Shown here: positions 49,719-59,368 of the stretch, one piece after another
Layout: the number at the start of each line of letters is the position of its first letter
Position numbering within the stretch: position 1 is the stretch's first letter
Assembly (NCBI RefSeq): GCF_016508585.1
Contig: NZ_JADVOP010000019.1
Span: 1-64,000 of the forward strand
DNA: 64,000 nt
DNA from: Acinetobacter baumannii
Lineage (GTDB): Bacteria > Pseudomonadota > Gammaproteobacteria > Pseudomonadales > Moraxellaceae
Direction of reading: 5' to 3'
The notes under the pieces: model-generated
Database searches by the model: none
Seen by the model: only the letters and a program-made list of their open reading frames with translations
Told to the model about the DNA's origin: nothing
Made by a program: the position numbers and the translations under genes

Positions 49719-50900
49719 TTAAGAATAGAAACTAGGATCTGGTACTTTTCCAGTCAGCACCCACTCTCCAACCTCCTGATATTTATAGTCAATGGGATCA
49801 TGTAAAGTTTGTGTACGTACATTCCGCCAAAAACGGTCTAAATTCAATTGTGCTGTAGTTGCACGTGCACCCAAAACTTGGAAAATATTTTGAGTCACCA
49901 ATAAAGAAGTATGGGTTGCAGCAATTTTTGCAGTAGCAATTGCGATGGACACCTGACCACGTTGTTCTGCTGTTAAATTTTCACCGATATTCCAGGCCGC
50001 TTGCAAAGCATCAACGGCTTGAGCAGTGAGTAGGCGTACACTTTGAATTTGGACATAAAACTCGGCAAAATGCTTTTGGATATAGGGATCATGTGTCGCT
50101 TGTTCCACCAAAGATTTTGACCATGCTTTTTGTTTCTGTATGGTCTGCTGGGCAATTTCAAATGCACCTTCTGCCACGCCCAGGAAAAGATGTACAAAAA
50201 TCAATTGTGCTATCAGTGGACGTAAGCTGGAATACGGCGTACTCAATGGTCCAGGATTTAAGAGCAACTCATTTTTATAGACTTTAACTTGCTCAAAATG
50301 ACTGGTTCCACTGTCAGTTTGGCGTTGCCCCATGTTATTCCAATCGCCTAAAAAGCTTACCCCTTCTCGTTGAGTTGGAATCACAGCAATGAGCAACTTA
50401 TCTGCCTCATTAAAACCAGAACACAGTAAAATGTCTGAATCTATAGAACCTGAACAAAAACTTTTATCGCCATGAAAAATAAATTCATTTTCAGACACTT
50501 GTTGAACAGTGGTTCGTTTATCCAAAGGATTGAGCGTGTTACCCCAAAATAAATGATGTTGTGCAGTCCGCTCGAACCACTGCTGATATTGTTCAGGCTG
50601 AGCAAAGAGCTGAACCGTAGCAATCAATAAATGATGAAAAGCATAGACATGGGCTAAGGAACTATCCACTTGTGCAATGGTTTGAACGGTCTGAAAAATC
50701 GTCTTCCAATCTGCACCTTGCCCACCATATTGCTGTGGGATCGACAAGCTCAACAACCCACTTTTTCGGATCAAATCACGTTCGAACTTCGGATTGCCGC
50801 CTGCTTTATCTCGCTCAGCTGCAGTGCGTGCAAATTGTCTTGCCAGTTCTTGTGCAATATCCAAAGCCGAAGAATTTAAAGCAGGTTGTGGTGCATTCAT
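49719..50900 (-). CDS. SfnB/DszC-like acyl-CoA-dehydrogenase-fold flavoprotein
   Basis: 393 residues. The three-domain acyl-CoA dehydrogenase fold is visible: SIPQQYGGQGADWKT, then the middle beta domain (FHGDKSFCSGSIDSDILLCSG), then the C-terminal helical part with NIFQVLGARATTAQLNLDRFWRN (quoted as LGARATTAQLNLDRFWRNV). This pattern is that of SfnB and DszC monooxygenases that use FMNH2, rather than of beta-oxidation enzymes. It is close to msuE-sfnG, so a sulfur-scavenging role is likely. The exact substrate is inferred. Confidence 0.85.
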   Translation of the reverse strand: MNAPQPALNSSALDIAQELARQFARTAAERDKAGGNPKFERDLIRKSGLLSLSIPQQYGGQGADWKTIFQTVQTIAQVDSSLAHVYAFHHLLIATVQLFAQPEQYQQWFERTAQHHLFWGNTLNPLDKRTTVQQVSENEFIFHGDKSFCSGSIDSDILLCSGFNEADKLLIAVIPTQREGVSFLGDWNNMGQRQTDSGTSHFEQVKVYKNELLLNPGPLSTPYSSLRPLIAQLIFVHLFLGVAEGAFEIAQQTIQKQKAWSKSLVEQATHDPYIQKHFAEFYVQIQSVRLLTAQAVDALQAAWNIGENLTAEQRGQVSIAIATAKIAATHTSLLVTQNIFQVLGARATTAQLNLDRFWRNVRTQTLHDPIDYKYQEVGEWVLTGKVPDPSFYS

Positions 50901-51002
50901 CGTTTTAACTCTTGTATCTGATCCATTGAGCTTAGCAGATCAAATAAGATGCCCTTATCACAATGCTTGCGTTACTTATTCTGTTCATTGCAAACAATAT
51001 TT

Positions 51003-51029
51003 AAAAAACGCCAGCTTTTCAGCCGGCGC
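51003..51029 (-). terminator. Terminator of acs
   Basis: Stem CGCCGGCT / AGCTGGCG with a GAAA loop (one G-U pair) and six Ts on the minus strand, about 40 bases past the acs stop. Confidence 0.9.
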
Positions 51030-51067
51030 TAGTCAACTTTCATCAAATCCAATCATCAGTATTGAGA

Positions 51068-53014
51068 TTATCGGGTGTTTGCCTTGACTTCAGTAATCAA
51101 TTGATCCACTACGCTCGGATCAGCCAAAGTCGAGGTATCCCCTAAGCTATCCAACTCATTGGCAGCAATTTTTCTGAGGATCCGACGCATAATTTTACCT
51201 GAACGAGTTTTTGGTAAAGCAGGTGCCCAATAAATGGCATCCGGTGTTGCGACGGGTCCCAATACTTTACGAACCCAATTCACCAATTCTTTGCGCAACG
51301 CTTCAGTTTCAGCCTCACCTGCCTGTAGGGTTACATAGGCCGCAATGCCCTGACCTTTAATTTCATGAGGCATACCCACAACAGCAGATTCAGCGACTTT
51401 TTCATGTGCCACCAATGCACTTTCAATTTCAGCCGTACCTAAACGATGCCCTGAAACATTTAATACGTCATCCACACGCCCCGTAATCCAGTAATAACCA
51501 TCTTTATCTCGGCGTGCACCATCACCTGTGAAATAACTGCCAGGATAGGTCGAAAAATAAGCTTCAATAAAACGCTCAGGGTCTCCCCATATGGTACGCA
51601 TTTGCCCCGGCCAAGAATCTTTGATAATCAGGTTCCCTTCAGCTTCACCTTGCAGCTCCTGACCTTCCGCATCAACCAGAGCAGGCTGTATGCCAAATAA
51701 AGGACGTGTCGCAGAACCAGGTTTCAACGCAGTGGCACCAGGCAATGGCGAAATTAAAATCCCACCTGTCTCGGTTTGCCACCATGTATCGACAATCGGA
51801 CAACGGCTTTCTCCCACCACAGTATAGTACCAATTCCATGCTTCAGGATTGATCGGTTCGCCTACTGAACCCAATAAACGCAAACTACTGCGGTCGCTCT
51901 CGCGAACAAATGCATCGCCCTCACGCATCATGGCGCGGATTGCTGTCGGTGCTGTATAGAGAATCGTAATATTATGCTTATCGACAATATGTCCAGTACG
52001 TGCCCACGTTGGGTATTGCGGAATCCCTTCAGACATCACCGTGGTGGTGCCGTTAGAGAGTGGTCCATAAAGCACATAAGAATGTCCTGTAATCCATCCC
52101 ACATCAGCAGTACACCAAAATACATCATCCTGTTTGATGTCAAATACTTCTCTAAAAGTTGAATTGACATACGTGAGGTAGCCACCTGTAGTATGTAAAA
52201 CACCTTTGGGCTTTCCTGTTGAACCTGAGGTATATAGGATAAATAAAGGATCTTCGGCATTCATGGCTTCTGGCGGGCAGATATCTGTCACCGTCATAAT
52301 TTCCATGTGATACCACAAATCACGTCCCTCTTTCATCTGAATCGGGTGACCTGTGCGATGAACGACAATCATTTTTTCAACAGAACTGGTTCCTGCAAAC
52401 GTTAATGCAGCATCCACATTTTCTTTCAGTGGAATCGTTTTTCCGCCACGCATCCCCTGATCAGCAGTAATGACGAGTTTGGCCTGACTGTCATCAATCC
52501 GACTGGCTAAGGAGTCAGGAGAGAATCCTCCAAAAACGACACAGTGCACGGCCCCTATACGCGCGCATGCCAACATCGCGATTGCAGCTTCGGGAATCAT
52601 CGGCATATACAAGATGACTCGATCGCCTTTGGTTATTCCATTTTTTTTCAATACATTGGCAAAACGACAGACTTCATCATGCAGCTCTTCAAAAGAAATA
52701 ATTTTATGTCGTGATGGATGATCACCTTCCCAGATGATTGCAGGTTTAAGTGGATGTTCTTTGAGGTGACGATCTAAACAGTTTGCACTGACATTCAATT
52801 CACCATCTGCAAACCATTCAATCTTAAAATGATCTTTGTCAAAACTGGTATTTTTAACTTGGGTAAATGGTTTTATCCAATCCAGTTTTTTTGCTGCTTC
52901 TGCCCAAAACTCGTCTGGATGCTCTATTGACTGTTGATAACGGTCAAAATACTCTTGTTCATTGGTTCTTGCTGTTTTTACAAATTGTTCTGGAACTGGA
53001 TATATTTCGTTCAT
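51068..53014 (-). CDS. acs: Acetyl-CoA synthetase
   Basis: 648 residues. It activates acetate to acetyl-CoA through acetyl-AMP. The AMP-binding P-loop is [19 protein letters not shown] (quoted as [14 protein letters not shown]), the A5 and A8 regions are WWQTETGG and [14 protein letters not shown], and the acetylation-site Lys lies in [15 protein letters not shown]. Full length. Sole gene of its transcript by appearance, with about 290 bases upstream for its promoter. Confidence 0.97.
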   Translation of the reverse strand: MNEIYPVPEQFVKTARTNEQEYFDRYQQSIEHPDEFWAEAAKKLDWIKPFTQVKNTSFDKDHFKIEWFADGELNVSANCLDRHLKEHPLKPAIIWEGDHPSRHKIISFEELHDEVCRFANVLKKNGITKGDRVILYMPMIPEAAIAMLACARIGAVHCVVFGGFSPDSLASRIDDSQAKLVITADQGMRGGKTIPLKENVDAALTFAGTSSVEKMIVVHRTGHPIQMKEGRDLWYHMEIMTVTDICPPEAMNAEDPLFILYTSGSTGKPKGVLHTTGGYLTYVNSTFREVFDIKQDDVFWCTADVGWITGHSYVLYGPLSNGTTTVMSEGIPQYPTWARTGHIVDKHNITILYTAPTAIRAMMREGDAFVRESDRSSLRLLGSVGEPINPEAWNWYYTVVGESRCPIVDTWWQTETGGILISPLPGATALKPGSATRPLFGIQPALVDAEGQELQGEAEGNLIIKDSWPGQMRTIWGDPERFIEAYFSTYPGSYFTGDGARRDKDGYYWITGRVDDVLNVSGHRLGTAEIESALVAHEKVAESAVVGMPHEIKGQGIAAYVTLQAGEAETEALRKELVNWVRKVLGPVATPDAIYWAPALPKTRSGKIMRRILRKIAANELDSLGDTSTLADPSVVDQLITEVKANTR

Positions 53015-53307
53015 ATTCTGCTTCCTTGATCTGCCACCTCATCACGAGATGTATGCCTACGTTATTGATTTTATTTGCTGCATGTGTTCAGTATTACGAT
53101 AGCGCATTTTGATTAACAATTGTGCTTTGGTCGTAGACACGGGGGTCACTTTAACCATCGGAAAATGTTAAGTCATTTGCCAAAACATTCGAATTTTCAA
53201 TATCTATGTCGTTTTTTTGATCTTATAATTTGTGGTGATAAGTGCATATGGATTTTTTCAGAAAAAAACATTTCCTTACTGAACTTCTTCAACTGGACAC
53301 AATCACC

Positions 53308-53889
53308 ATGCAAACCCAAGAATCCTCTCCATTTTTCTCAAAACAGGTCATATCACCAACTGATCATCCACTATCGATGCACAGTCGTTTCAATCGTTTA
53401 AGTTATATTGCTTGGTTCGGGATCTTACAGCTGTTCTTTAGTTTTGCACTGTTAAGTTTAAGTGTAATGCTGGGAATCCTGAATTTAAATTCAATGCATT
53501 TTAGCCAACATGCAATCCACTCACTTTCCGGATTAGGTCAAACCAGTTATATCTTTTTAAGTTTTATATATTTATATTTCATCTTCGTGGTGATGACTCG
53601 CCGGCTCCATGATCGTAATAAATCAGGTTGGTGGATGGTGTTATTTTTGATTCCAATCGTGCAGTTTTTTATGGCATTTTATTTGCTCTTTGCTCGTGGT
53701 TGCAGCAAGGCCAATCGTTTCGGGCATCCACGCCCATCTACATTTATTGAAAAATTACTCGCTTGGCTGATCGTGATTACTTTTGTGATTGGTTTATTTG
53801 CATCTACCAGTATCGTGTCTTTTATGCTGGGAACAGGAGAGATTGACAATCCTACGGCGATTATTCAAAAGGGAACTGAATATTTTTAA
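53308..53889 (+). CDS. DUF805-family membrane protein
   Basis: 193 residues from MQTQESSPFF. Four predicted helices, with the DUF805 motif RRLHDRNKSGWWMVLFLIPIVQ (quoted as RRLHDRNKSGWW) between the second and third and GCSKANRFG after. The longer frame starting at 53242 adds a short basic extension with poor ribosome site. Function unknown. Confidence 0.83.
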   Translation: MQTQESSPFFSKQVISPTDHPLSMHSRFNRLSYIAWFGILQLFFSFALLSLSVMLGILNLNSMHFSQHAIHSLSGLGQTSYIFLSFIYLYFIFVVMTRRLHDRNKSGWWMVLFLIPIVQFFMAFYLLFARGCSKANRFGHPRPSTFIEKLLAWLIVITFVIGLFASTSIVSFMLGTGEIDNPTAIIQKGTEYF

Positions 53890-54012
53890 AGCGCCTTGAT
53901 TTTGCAACGAACGTTGTGAATGCTGATAAAATTCTCATAAATATTATTTTATTTTTAGGTTGTACGAAAAACTGTAATCAACGCTTAACTTCTTGAAAAT
54001 TTCAGGCAAAAT

Positions 54013-55017
54013 ATGCCAATTATTTTATTGGACATCATTGTGGCTGAAGAAGCAAATGCATTGAGTACCGTTGCGCAAGACACGACTCAATTGATTAGTT
54101 CTGCAGGCGAAAAAACTGCACAAACGGTAATTCAACATACCGAAAAGTATAAAGATGCCTACTCAACCATCGACAAATTCGTCGATGGTTTTTGGGAACG
54201 TATGCCTTATTTATGTATTGCACTGATTGTCATTACCATTTTCTGGTTACTGTCTAAGCTGTTTAAATTTTTTGTCCGTAGAACACTCGAAAATCGCACC
54301 TATACACGCCAAAATTTAGTTTTAGTATTGAACCGTGTAGGCAGTACGGCGATTATCTTTTTTGGTTTTTTAATTGCCATGGTCATTGCAATCCCAGGTT
54401 TCACACCAGGGCAATTGATGAGTGCATTGGGAATTGGTTCGGTTGCAATTGGTTTTGCCTTTAAAGATATTTTCCAGAATCTACTGTCAGGGATTTTAAT
54501 TCTTTTAGGTGAACCGTTCAAAATTGGTGATGACATCATCGTGAATAACATGGAAGGGACAGTTGAAGATATTCAGATTCGTGCCACCTTCCTACGCTCA
54601 CCCGATGGTCGCCGTATTGTGATCCCGAATGCGACAGTTTATACCAGCGCAGTTACCGTCAATACTGCTTATCAGCGTCGTCGCTGTGAATTTGTGGTCG
54701 GTATTGGCTATGAAGATGATGTACAGAAAGCCAAGGACATTATTCTCAAATTACTGGATAAAGATCAACGTATTCTGAGCCAACCGGGCTTTACTGTAAA
54801 CGTATCGGCTTTAGCAGATTTCTCAGTTAATTTAACAGTCCGTTGGTGGGTAGATACCACTCAAGTTGTTACCGCTGCATCAATTAGCCAAATCCAAGAA
54901 AATGTACTGGAAGCCTTTGCAGAAAACAATATTTCTATCCCTTATCCAGTTCAGGAAGTAAAAGTATATCGTGGTGATCCATCTAGCGATGATCTCGAAT
55001 CAGCACGTGCTAAATAA
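54013..55017 (+). CDS. MscS-family mechanosensitive channel
   Basis: 334 residues. An N-terminal periplasmic part and three helices precede the pore helix TM3 with the Gly/Ala packing repeat (LMSALGIGSVAIGFAFKDIFQNLLSG, quoted as ALGIGSVAIGFAFKDIF). The beta domain (GDDIIVNNMEGTVEDIQIRAT, then NATVYTSAV) and alpha-beta C-terminal domain follow. Small-conductance type with a modest N-terminal extension. Its 3' end overlaps the rsmE gene on the other strand by 18 bases. Confidence 0.93.
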   Translation: MPIILLDIIVAEEANALSTVAQDTTQLISSAGEKTAQTVIQHTEKYKDAYSTIDKFVDGFWERMPYLCIALIVITIFWLLSKLFKFFVRRTLENRTYTRQNLVLVLNRVGSTAIIFFGFLIAMVIAIPGFTPGQLMSALGIGSVAIGFAFKDIFQNLLSGILILLGEPFKIGDDIIVNNMEGTVEDIQIRATFLRSPDGRRIVIPNATVYTSAVTVNTAYQRRRCEFVVGIGYEDDVQKAKDIILKLLDKDQRILSQPGFTVNVSALADFSVNLTVRWWVDTTQVVTAASISQIQENVLEAFAENNISIPYPVQEVKVYRGDPSSDDLESARAK

Positions 55018-55713
55018 GCGTCCCAGTACATAAGGAATCGCAGTTTCAGTACGCAGAACACGGTTGCCTAAGCTAACAGCTTGGCAGCCGTTTTTGATGA
55101 GCAAATCAATTTCATAAGGAATAAAACCACCTTCTGGACCAATAATCACAGTACACGCATGCTCAATTGCAAAAGGCATCTTCTGTTCAGTATAGGGATG
55201 TGCCACATAAGCTGGGCAGTGTTCATCAATCAACTGTGGTAAAACATCTTCTACAAAGGGTTTAAAGCGCTTATGTAGTTCTATTTTTGGTGCAATCGTA
55301 TCTCCTGCTTGCTCCAATCCCAACGTCATATAGTGTTCAAGCTGCTGTAAAAAAGGCGTTTGCCAGTAACTTTTATCGACGCGATAACTATGTATAAGCC
55401 TAATATGCTGCACCCCAATGGTGACTGCATCCATAATTATACGTCGCAATACTTTCGGGCGGGGGAGAGCAACAATTAAAGTCACGGGTAATTTGGCAGG
55501 AACAGCTTCTTTTTGAATCGGTCTCAATAAAACTTCTCGTTCAGAAACTGCAATAATCTCCGTTAAATAACGATCGCCATCTCGAATTCCCACTTTCAAT
55601 GTATCACCAACTTTGGCAGCAAGATGATTGTTCAAATGTGCAATTTGTCGATCTGAACTGATTTTCCAAATATCGGACTGTGTTTGACGGGAGTCGAGAA
55701 GAACAATGTTCAT
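55000..55713 (-). CDS. rsmE: 16S rRNA m3U1498 methyltransferase RsmE
   Basis: 237 residues, SPOUT class methyltransferase. It methylates N3 of U1498 in 16S rRNA. The SAM-binding knot is seen in VIIGPEGGFIPYEIDLL (quoted: IIGPEGGFIPYE) and in the SLGNRVLRTETAIPY segment. It overlaps convergently with the mscS end. Confidence 0.95.
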   Translation of the reverse strand: MNIVLLDSRQTQSDIWKISSDRQIAHLNNHLAAKVGDTLKVGIRDGDRYLTEIIAVSEREVLLRPIQKEAVPAKLPVTLIVALPRPKVLRRIIMDAVTIGVQHIRLIHSYRVDKSYWQTPFLQQLEHYMTLGLEQAGDTIAPKIELHKRFKPFVEDVLPQLIDEHCPAYVAHPYTEQKMPFAIEHACTVIIGPEGGFIPYEIDLLIKNGCQAVSLGNRVLRTETAIPYVLGRLFSTC

Positions 55714-56197
55714 AATAAAGTCTGGTTCATTTTGGCTTGCTATCTTACTTCATCCGCAACATGAAAATTATATAATCAATCCACTTGATTATTCATACAA
55801 CTGATTTATAAAAATTTATTGATCACAAAGTAAGCTTGTGTTTTGGTATGCACCTTTAGAAACTGTTGCTGACTAATTCATTTTTTGTACTGTTGCATCA
55901 TAGATGATTATCCTACCGCCAAGCGATGGATGTCGCCATTGGGCGAAGGTATTGGACGTACCCCTCGTCCAAGATCAGTAAAAAAAACAAAGCACTGCTT
56001 TGTTTACAGCTTAAGGTTTGTCAGCATCTCTGAAAAGTGAGGCATTGCTTAGGTAAAGATATTTAAACTTTGAATGTAAGCTGTGGCATTACAAGCTTTT
56101 TACAATCAAACAGCTTATTCTTCCATATATTTGATTTAATTAAAAATATTAATTAATAGAAATGATATTCCTGTGGATGGTTTTTTTGACCGATTGA
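55714..56197. other. Intergenic region with several hairpins
   Basis: 484 bases between rsmE start and waaA stop. It contains GCGA-TGGATG-TCGC at 55923-55936, TTGGACG / CGTCCAA at 55952-55972, and the waaA-side terminator at 55985-56006. No gene is visible. Confidence 0.65.
55980..56006 (-). terminator. Terminator facing waaA
   Basis: Stem AAACAAAGC / GCTTTGTTT with an ACT loop; on the minus strand it is followed by eight Ts, about 190 bases downstream of the waaA stop. The long distance leaves room for a short RNA or leaves a long 3' UTR. Confidence 0.8.
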
Positions 56198-57478
56198 CTA
56201 TAGATACCGATCAATTACTGCAATATGCTTCTGTAAGGAGCCCTTATTACGATTCAGTACTTCAACTGCATGCAGACTCAATTGCCGGGCAAAATTCTGA
56301 TCTTCCAAGCAACGGACCAAAAGTTCAACAACCTCATCAACCGTTTGTCCCACTTTTACAGCATTTGCCTGTAAAAACTCATCCACGATCGCCTGAAAAT
56401 TAAAATAACGCGGTCCAATTACAGTGGGAACATCTAAAACCATGGGTTCCAGAATATTATGACCTCCACCTGGTTCATTTAATGATCCACCCACAAAACA
56501 TGCTTGGCTCAAGGCATACCACAGCCACATTTCACCCATGCTGTCTGCCAAATAAACTTGCGTATCGGTTTGGATTTTCTGTTCTAAACTACGGCGATGA
56601 GTGATTAGATTTAAGCTTTGTGCTGTCGAAAAAACATCATCAAAGCGTTCGGGATGGCGTGGTACAATGATCAATAACCAGTTTCGATAACGTTCTAAAT
56701 ATGGCTTAAATGCCATCAGCAGTTTTTCTTCTTCAGGTGCATGCGTACTGGCGATGGTTATAATTTTTCGATCACTCAATTGCCAGTCATGTTTAAGCTG
56801 TTCAGCGTGATGAATAAATTGTACGGGTGCAGAAATATCAAATTTAATACTGCCGACCACTTCTGTTTTGACTTGCTGAATGCCCAAATCAACAAAACGC
56901 TGCTGTGTTGCCCGGTCCTGTGCCAATAGATAATCCAGTTTTTTCAGCATTGGCAAAGTCAGACCCGGTGCTTTGGCATAACCTTTGGCTGACTTTTCTG
57001 AAAGTCTGGCATTGACCAAAATACACGGCACTTTAAATTGCTGGCTTTGATCGATCAAGTTTGGCCAAAGCTCTGTTTCTACTAAAATCAGCAGCTTTGG
57101 TTGATATTTTTGATAAAAATCAACGATCAGATGCTTCTGATCTGCAGGCAAATAAACCGCTTGAAAAAGTGGCTCATACGCTGCTTTTAAAAATAATGAC
57201 TTTGAGCGCGCTTGTCCTGTTTTTGTTGTATTGGTCACTAAAACCGTACGACCTGCTTGTAAATAATGCTCAATTAAAGGTTGTGCCGCATTGGTTTCTC
57301 CCACTGAAACACAGTGGAACCAAATCGCATGTTGATTTTTGACTGCCTGAAATGGACCAAAACGTTCAAGACTTTCTTGTTGGTATTCTGCCATGTTTTG
57401 CGCACGCTTTTTGATCCGCCACCGATACAAAGGTTTGACGATTGCGAGTGCTGCGTTATACCAGAAAGGAGTAGCCAA
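56198..57478 (-). CDS. waaA: 3-deoxy-D-manno-octulosonic acid transferase
   Basis: 426 residues from a TTG. It adds Kdo to lipid A (lipooligosaccharide core) at the inner membrane. GT30 features are IWFHCVSVGETNAAQPL (quoted: HCVSVGETNAAQP), TNTTKTGQARS, LVETELWPNLI and the acceptor-site GGSLNEPGGGHNILEP. I chose the TTG with AGAGG eight bases upstream because it gives the family length (E. coli 425); the longer frame begins 15 codons earlier. Confidence 0.9.
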   Translation of the reverse strand: MATPFWYNAALAIVKPLYRWRIKKRAQNMAEYQQESLERFGPFQAVKNQHAIWFHCVSVGETNAAQPLIEHYLQAGRTVLVTNTTKTGQARSKSLFLKAAYEPLFQAVYLPADQKHLIVDFYQKYQPKLLILVETELWPNLIDQSQQFKVPCILVNARLSEKSAKGYAKAPGLTLPMLKKLDYLLAQDRATQQRFVDLGIQQVKTEVVGSIKFDISAPVQFIHHAEQLKHDWQLSDRKIITIASTHAPEEEKLLMAFKPYLERYRNWLLIIVPRHPERFDDVFSTAQSLNLITHRRSLEQKIQTDTQVYLADSMGEMWLWYALSQACFVGGSLNEPGGGHNILEPMVLDVPTVIGPRYFNFQAIVDEFLQANAVKVGQTVDEVVELLVRCLEDQNFARQLSLHAVEVLNRNKGSLQKHIAVIDRYL

Positions 57479-57834
57479 AAAGAATGCCTCTATACAGATC
57501 AATGGGCAAATATAACAGAGCATTATTCAGTTGTTAATGAATAATATTTAACGATTTGTTGTTAAGGCACTGGAAAACTCAAAGATCAAGCCAAAGTGAT
57601 GAACCGATCATCATAAAAGCATGTTTTACTCAGCTGATCAGAAGTAAAATCTATTCAAAGTTTAAGGGCTGAAGCATAGGGATTTATACTTCAACCCAAT
57701 CTGATCTTTAGCGCTTGCGATATATTCGATATGCACGAGATCCTATGCTGCAAAGCTTTGCATATTTCAACTACATCAACTTATTTCAATATGATTAAGC
57801 AAAAAATAATTGATATCTCAAGACAACAATGTAA
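57479..57834. other. Intergenic region upstream of waaA
   Basis: About 350 bases between waaA and the end of the old-yellow-enzyme gene, both on the minus strand. It should hold the waaA promoter. No gene, repeat or terminator is evident. Confidence 0.6.
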
Positions 57835-58893
57835 TTAAACTAAGCTTGGATAATCAATATAGCCTTCTGCTGTTTGCGAACCGATCATGTTTTCAAATAC
57901 CAATTCATTTAAAGGTGCATCTTGAACAAGACGCTCAAACAAATCTGGATTGGCAATATACGCCTTACCGAACGATACCGCATCTGCCTGACCCGTTGCT
58001 AATAAGTGAATCGCATCTTCACGGCTTAGACGCATATTGGCAATATATGGTACACCGCCTGAACGCTGCTTCATATATTGACTGATACTGTCTTCAGCCA
58101 AATACTCACGAGTAAAGAAAAACGCAATTTTACGTTTGCCAAGTTGCTCAAGTGCATAACCAAAAGTTTCACGTGGATCAGCATCGCCCATATCATGCTC
58201 ATCGCCACGTGGTGCGAGATGTACACCAACACGACCTGCACCCCATACTTCGATTAAAGCATCTACCACTTCAAGTAAAAAACGGGCTCGATTTTCCACA
58301 GAACCACCATATTCATCCTCACGGTGATTGGTTGAACTCTGTAAGAACTGATCGATCAGATAACCATTGGCTGCATGTAATTCCACACCATCAAAACCTG
58401 CTTGTTTGGCTTTGATTGCAGCTTGTTTATATTGTTGCGTAATGCTGTGAATTTCAGAAATTTCCAAGGCACGTGGAATCACATAGTCACGTTTAGGACG
58501 CAATAGACTGACCTGACCGGCTTGCTGAATCGAACTTGCAGATACAGGAGTTTCGCCATTGAGTAAATCTGGATGCGAAACACGACCCACATGCCACAGC
58601 TGTGCAACAATTAATCCGCCTCGATCGTGTACCGCTTGAGTCACAGGTTTCCACCCGTCTACCTGCGCATCATTAAATAATCCAGGCGTGTTGAGATAGC
58701 CATTGGCTTCTTCTGAAATGACAGTAGCTTCAGAAATGATCAACCCTGCACTGGCACGTTGTGCATAGTATTCGACCATCATTGGGGTAGGTACACGGTC
58801 AGTGGTGGCACGGCTACGTGTTAATGGTGCCATCACCACACGATTTTTGAGATGTAAATCGCCAAGTACCAGGGGAGAATTGAGTTCAGCCAT
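57835..58893 (-). CDS. Old yellow enzyme family alkene reductase
   Basis: 352 residues, FMN-dependent TIM barrel that reduces electrophilic alkenes, nitro compounds and similar with NAD(P)H. Hallmarks are MAPLTRSRAT, QLWHVGRVSHPDLL, the substrate-binding FDGVELHAANGYLIDQFL (His and Asn of HAANGYL) and ENRARFLLEV. NemA-like. It is 36 bases downstream of an ArsR-type regulator on the same strand, the usual arrangement of a redox-inducible operon. Confidence 0.93.
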   Translation of the reverse strand: MAELNSPLVLGDLHLKNRVVMAPLTRSRATTDRVPTPMMVEYYAQRASAGLIISEATVISEEANGYLNTPGLFNDAQVDGWKPVTQAVHDRGGLIVAQLWHVGRVSHPDLLNGETPVSASSIQQAGQVSLLRPKRDYVIPRALEISEIHSITQQYKQAAIKAKQAGFDGVELHAANGYLIDQFLQSSTNHREDEYGGSVENRARFLLEVVDALIEVWGAGRVGVHLAPRGDEHDMGDADPRETFGYALEQLGKRKIAFFFTREYLAEDSISQYMKQRSGGVPYIANMRLSREDAIHLLATGQADAVSFGKAYIANPDLFERLVQDAPLNELVFENMIGSQTAEGYIDYPSLV

Positions 58894-58929
58894 ATTTGCC
58901 TCATCACTCGCTGTCCCAAATTTGGGACC

Positions 58930-59262
58930 TTAAAGCGAGTTTTGTAGATAATCAATATATTGCTGAATTAAAGCTTCATTGCGTGAAAAGTATGACCACT
59001 GACCATATTTTTCTGCCTGAATTAATCCTGACTGCTGTAAAACAGACAAATGATTTGACATGGTTGATTGAGAGACATTACCGAGTCTTTCGATATTCCC
59101 TGCACACACACCACGCCCAAAGCCACCGCACTGCTCTTCAGACAAATATTGTTGTGGATTTTTAAGCCACTCCAAAATCTGACGTCGAGTTGGATTCGCC
59201 AATGCTTTAGAAATTAAATCAATATCCATCTTAGACACATTCAATTCAGAGCAAAGCTCCAT
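58930..59262 (-). CDS. ArsR-family regulator
   Basis: 110 residues with a winged helix (ALANPTRRQILEWL, recognition region SQSTMSNHLSVLQQSGL). A central Cys pair in EEQCGGFGRGVCAGN is a plausible redox or electrophile switch, and a third Cys lies near the start (MELCSE). It probably represses itself and the following reductase. GGAAG precedes the start. Not of the classical metal type: the CxC motif is absent. Confidence 0.9.
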   Translation of the reverse strand: MELCSELNVSKMDIDLISKALANPTRRQILEWLKNPQQYLSEEQCGGFGRGVCAGNIERLGNVSQSTMSNHLSVLQQSGLIQAEKYGQWSYFSRNEALIQQYIDYLQNSL

Positions 59263-59303
59263 TCAGCATCTTCCACATAATATATCGCATTTTTTCGATT
59301 TTA

Positions 59304-59323
59304 ATATCGATTTTTTTAGATAT
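59304..59323 (-). promoter_or_regulatory. Candidate operator of the ArsR regulator
   Basis: ATATC and GATAT, 10 bases apart, form an inverted repeat about 42 bases upstream of the arsR start. The match is partial and the surrounding sequence is AT-rich. Confidence 0.35.
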
Positions 59324-59368
59324 ATTGCAAAAACACAGATAAAGCTTTGCTTTTGTTAAAAATTTAAA

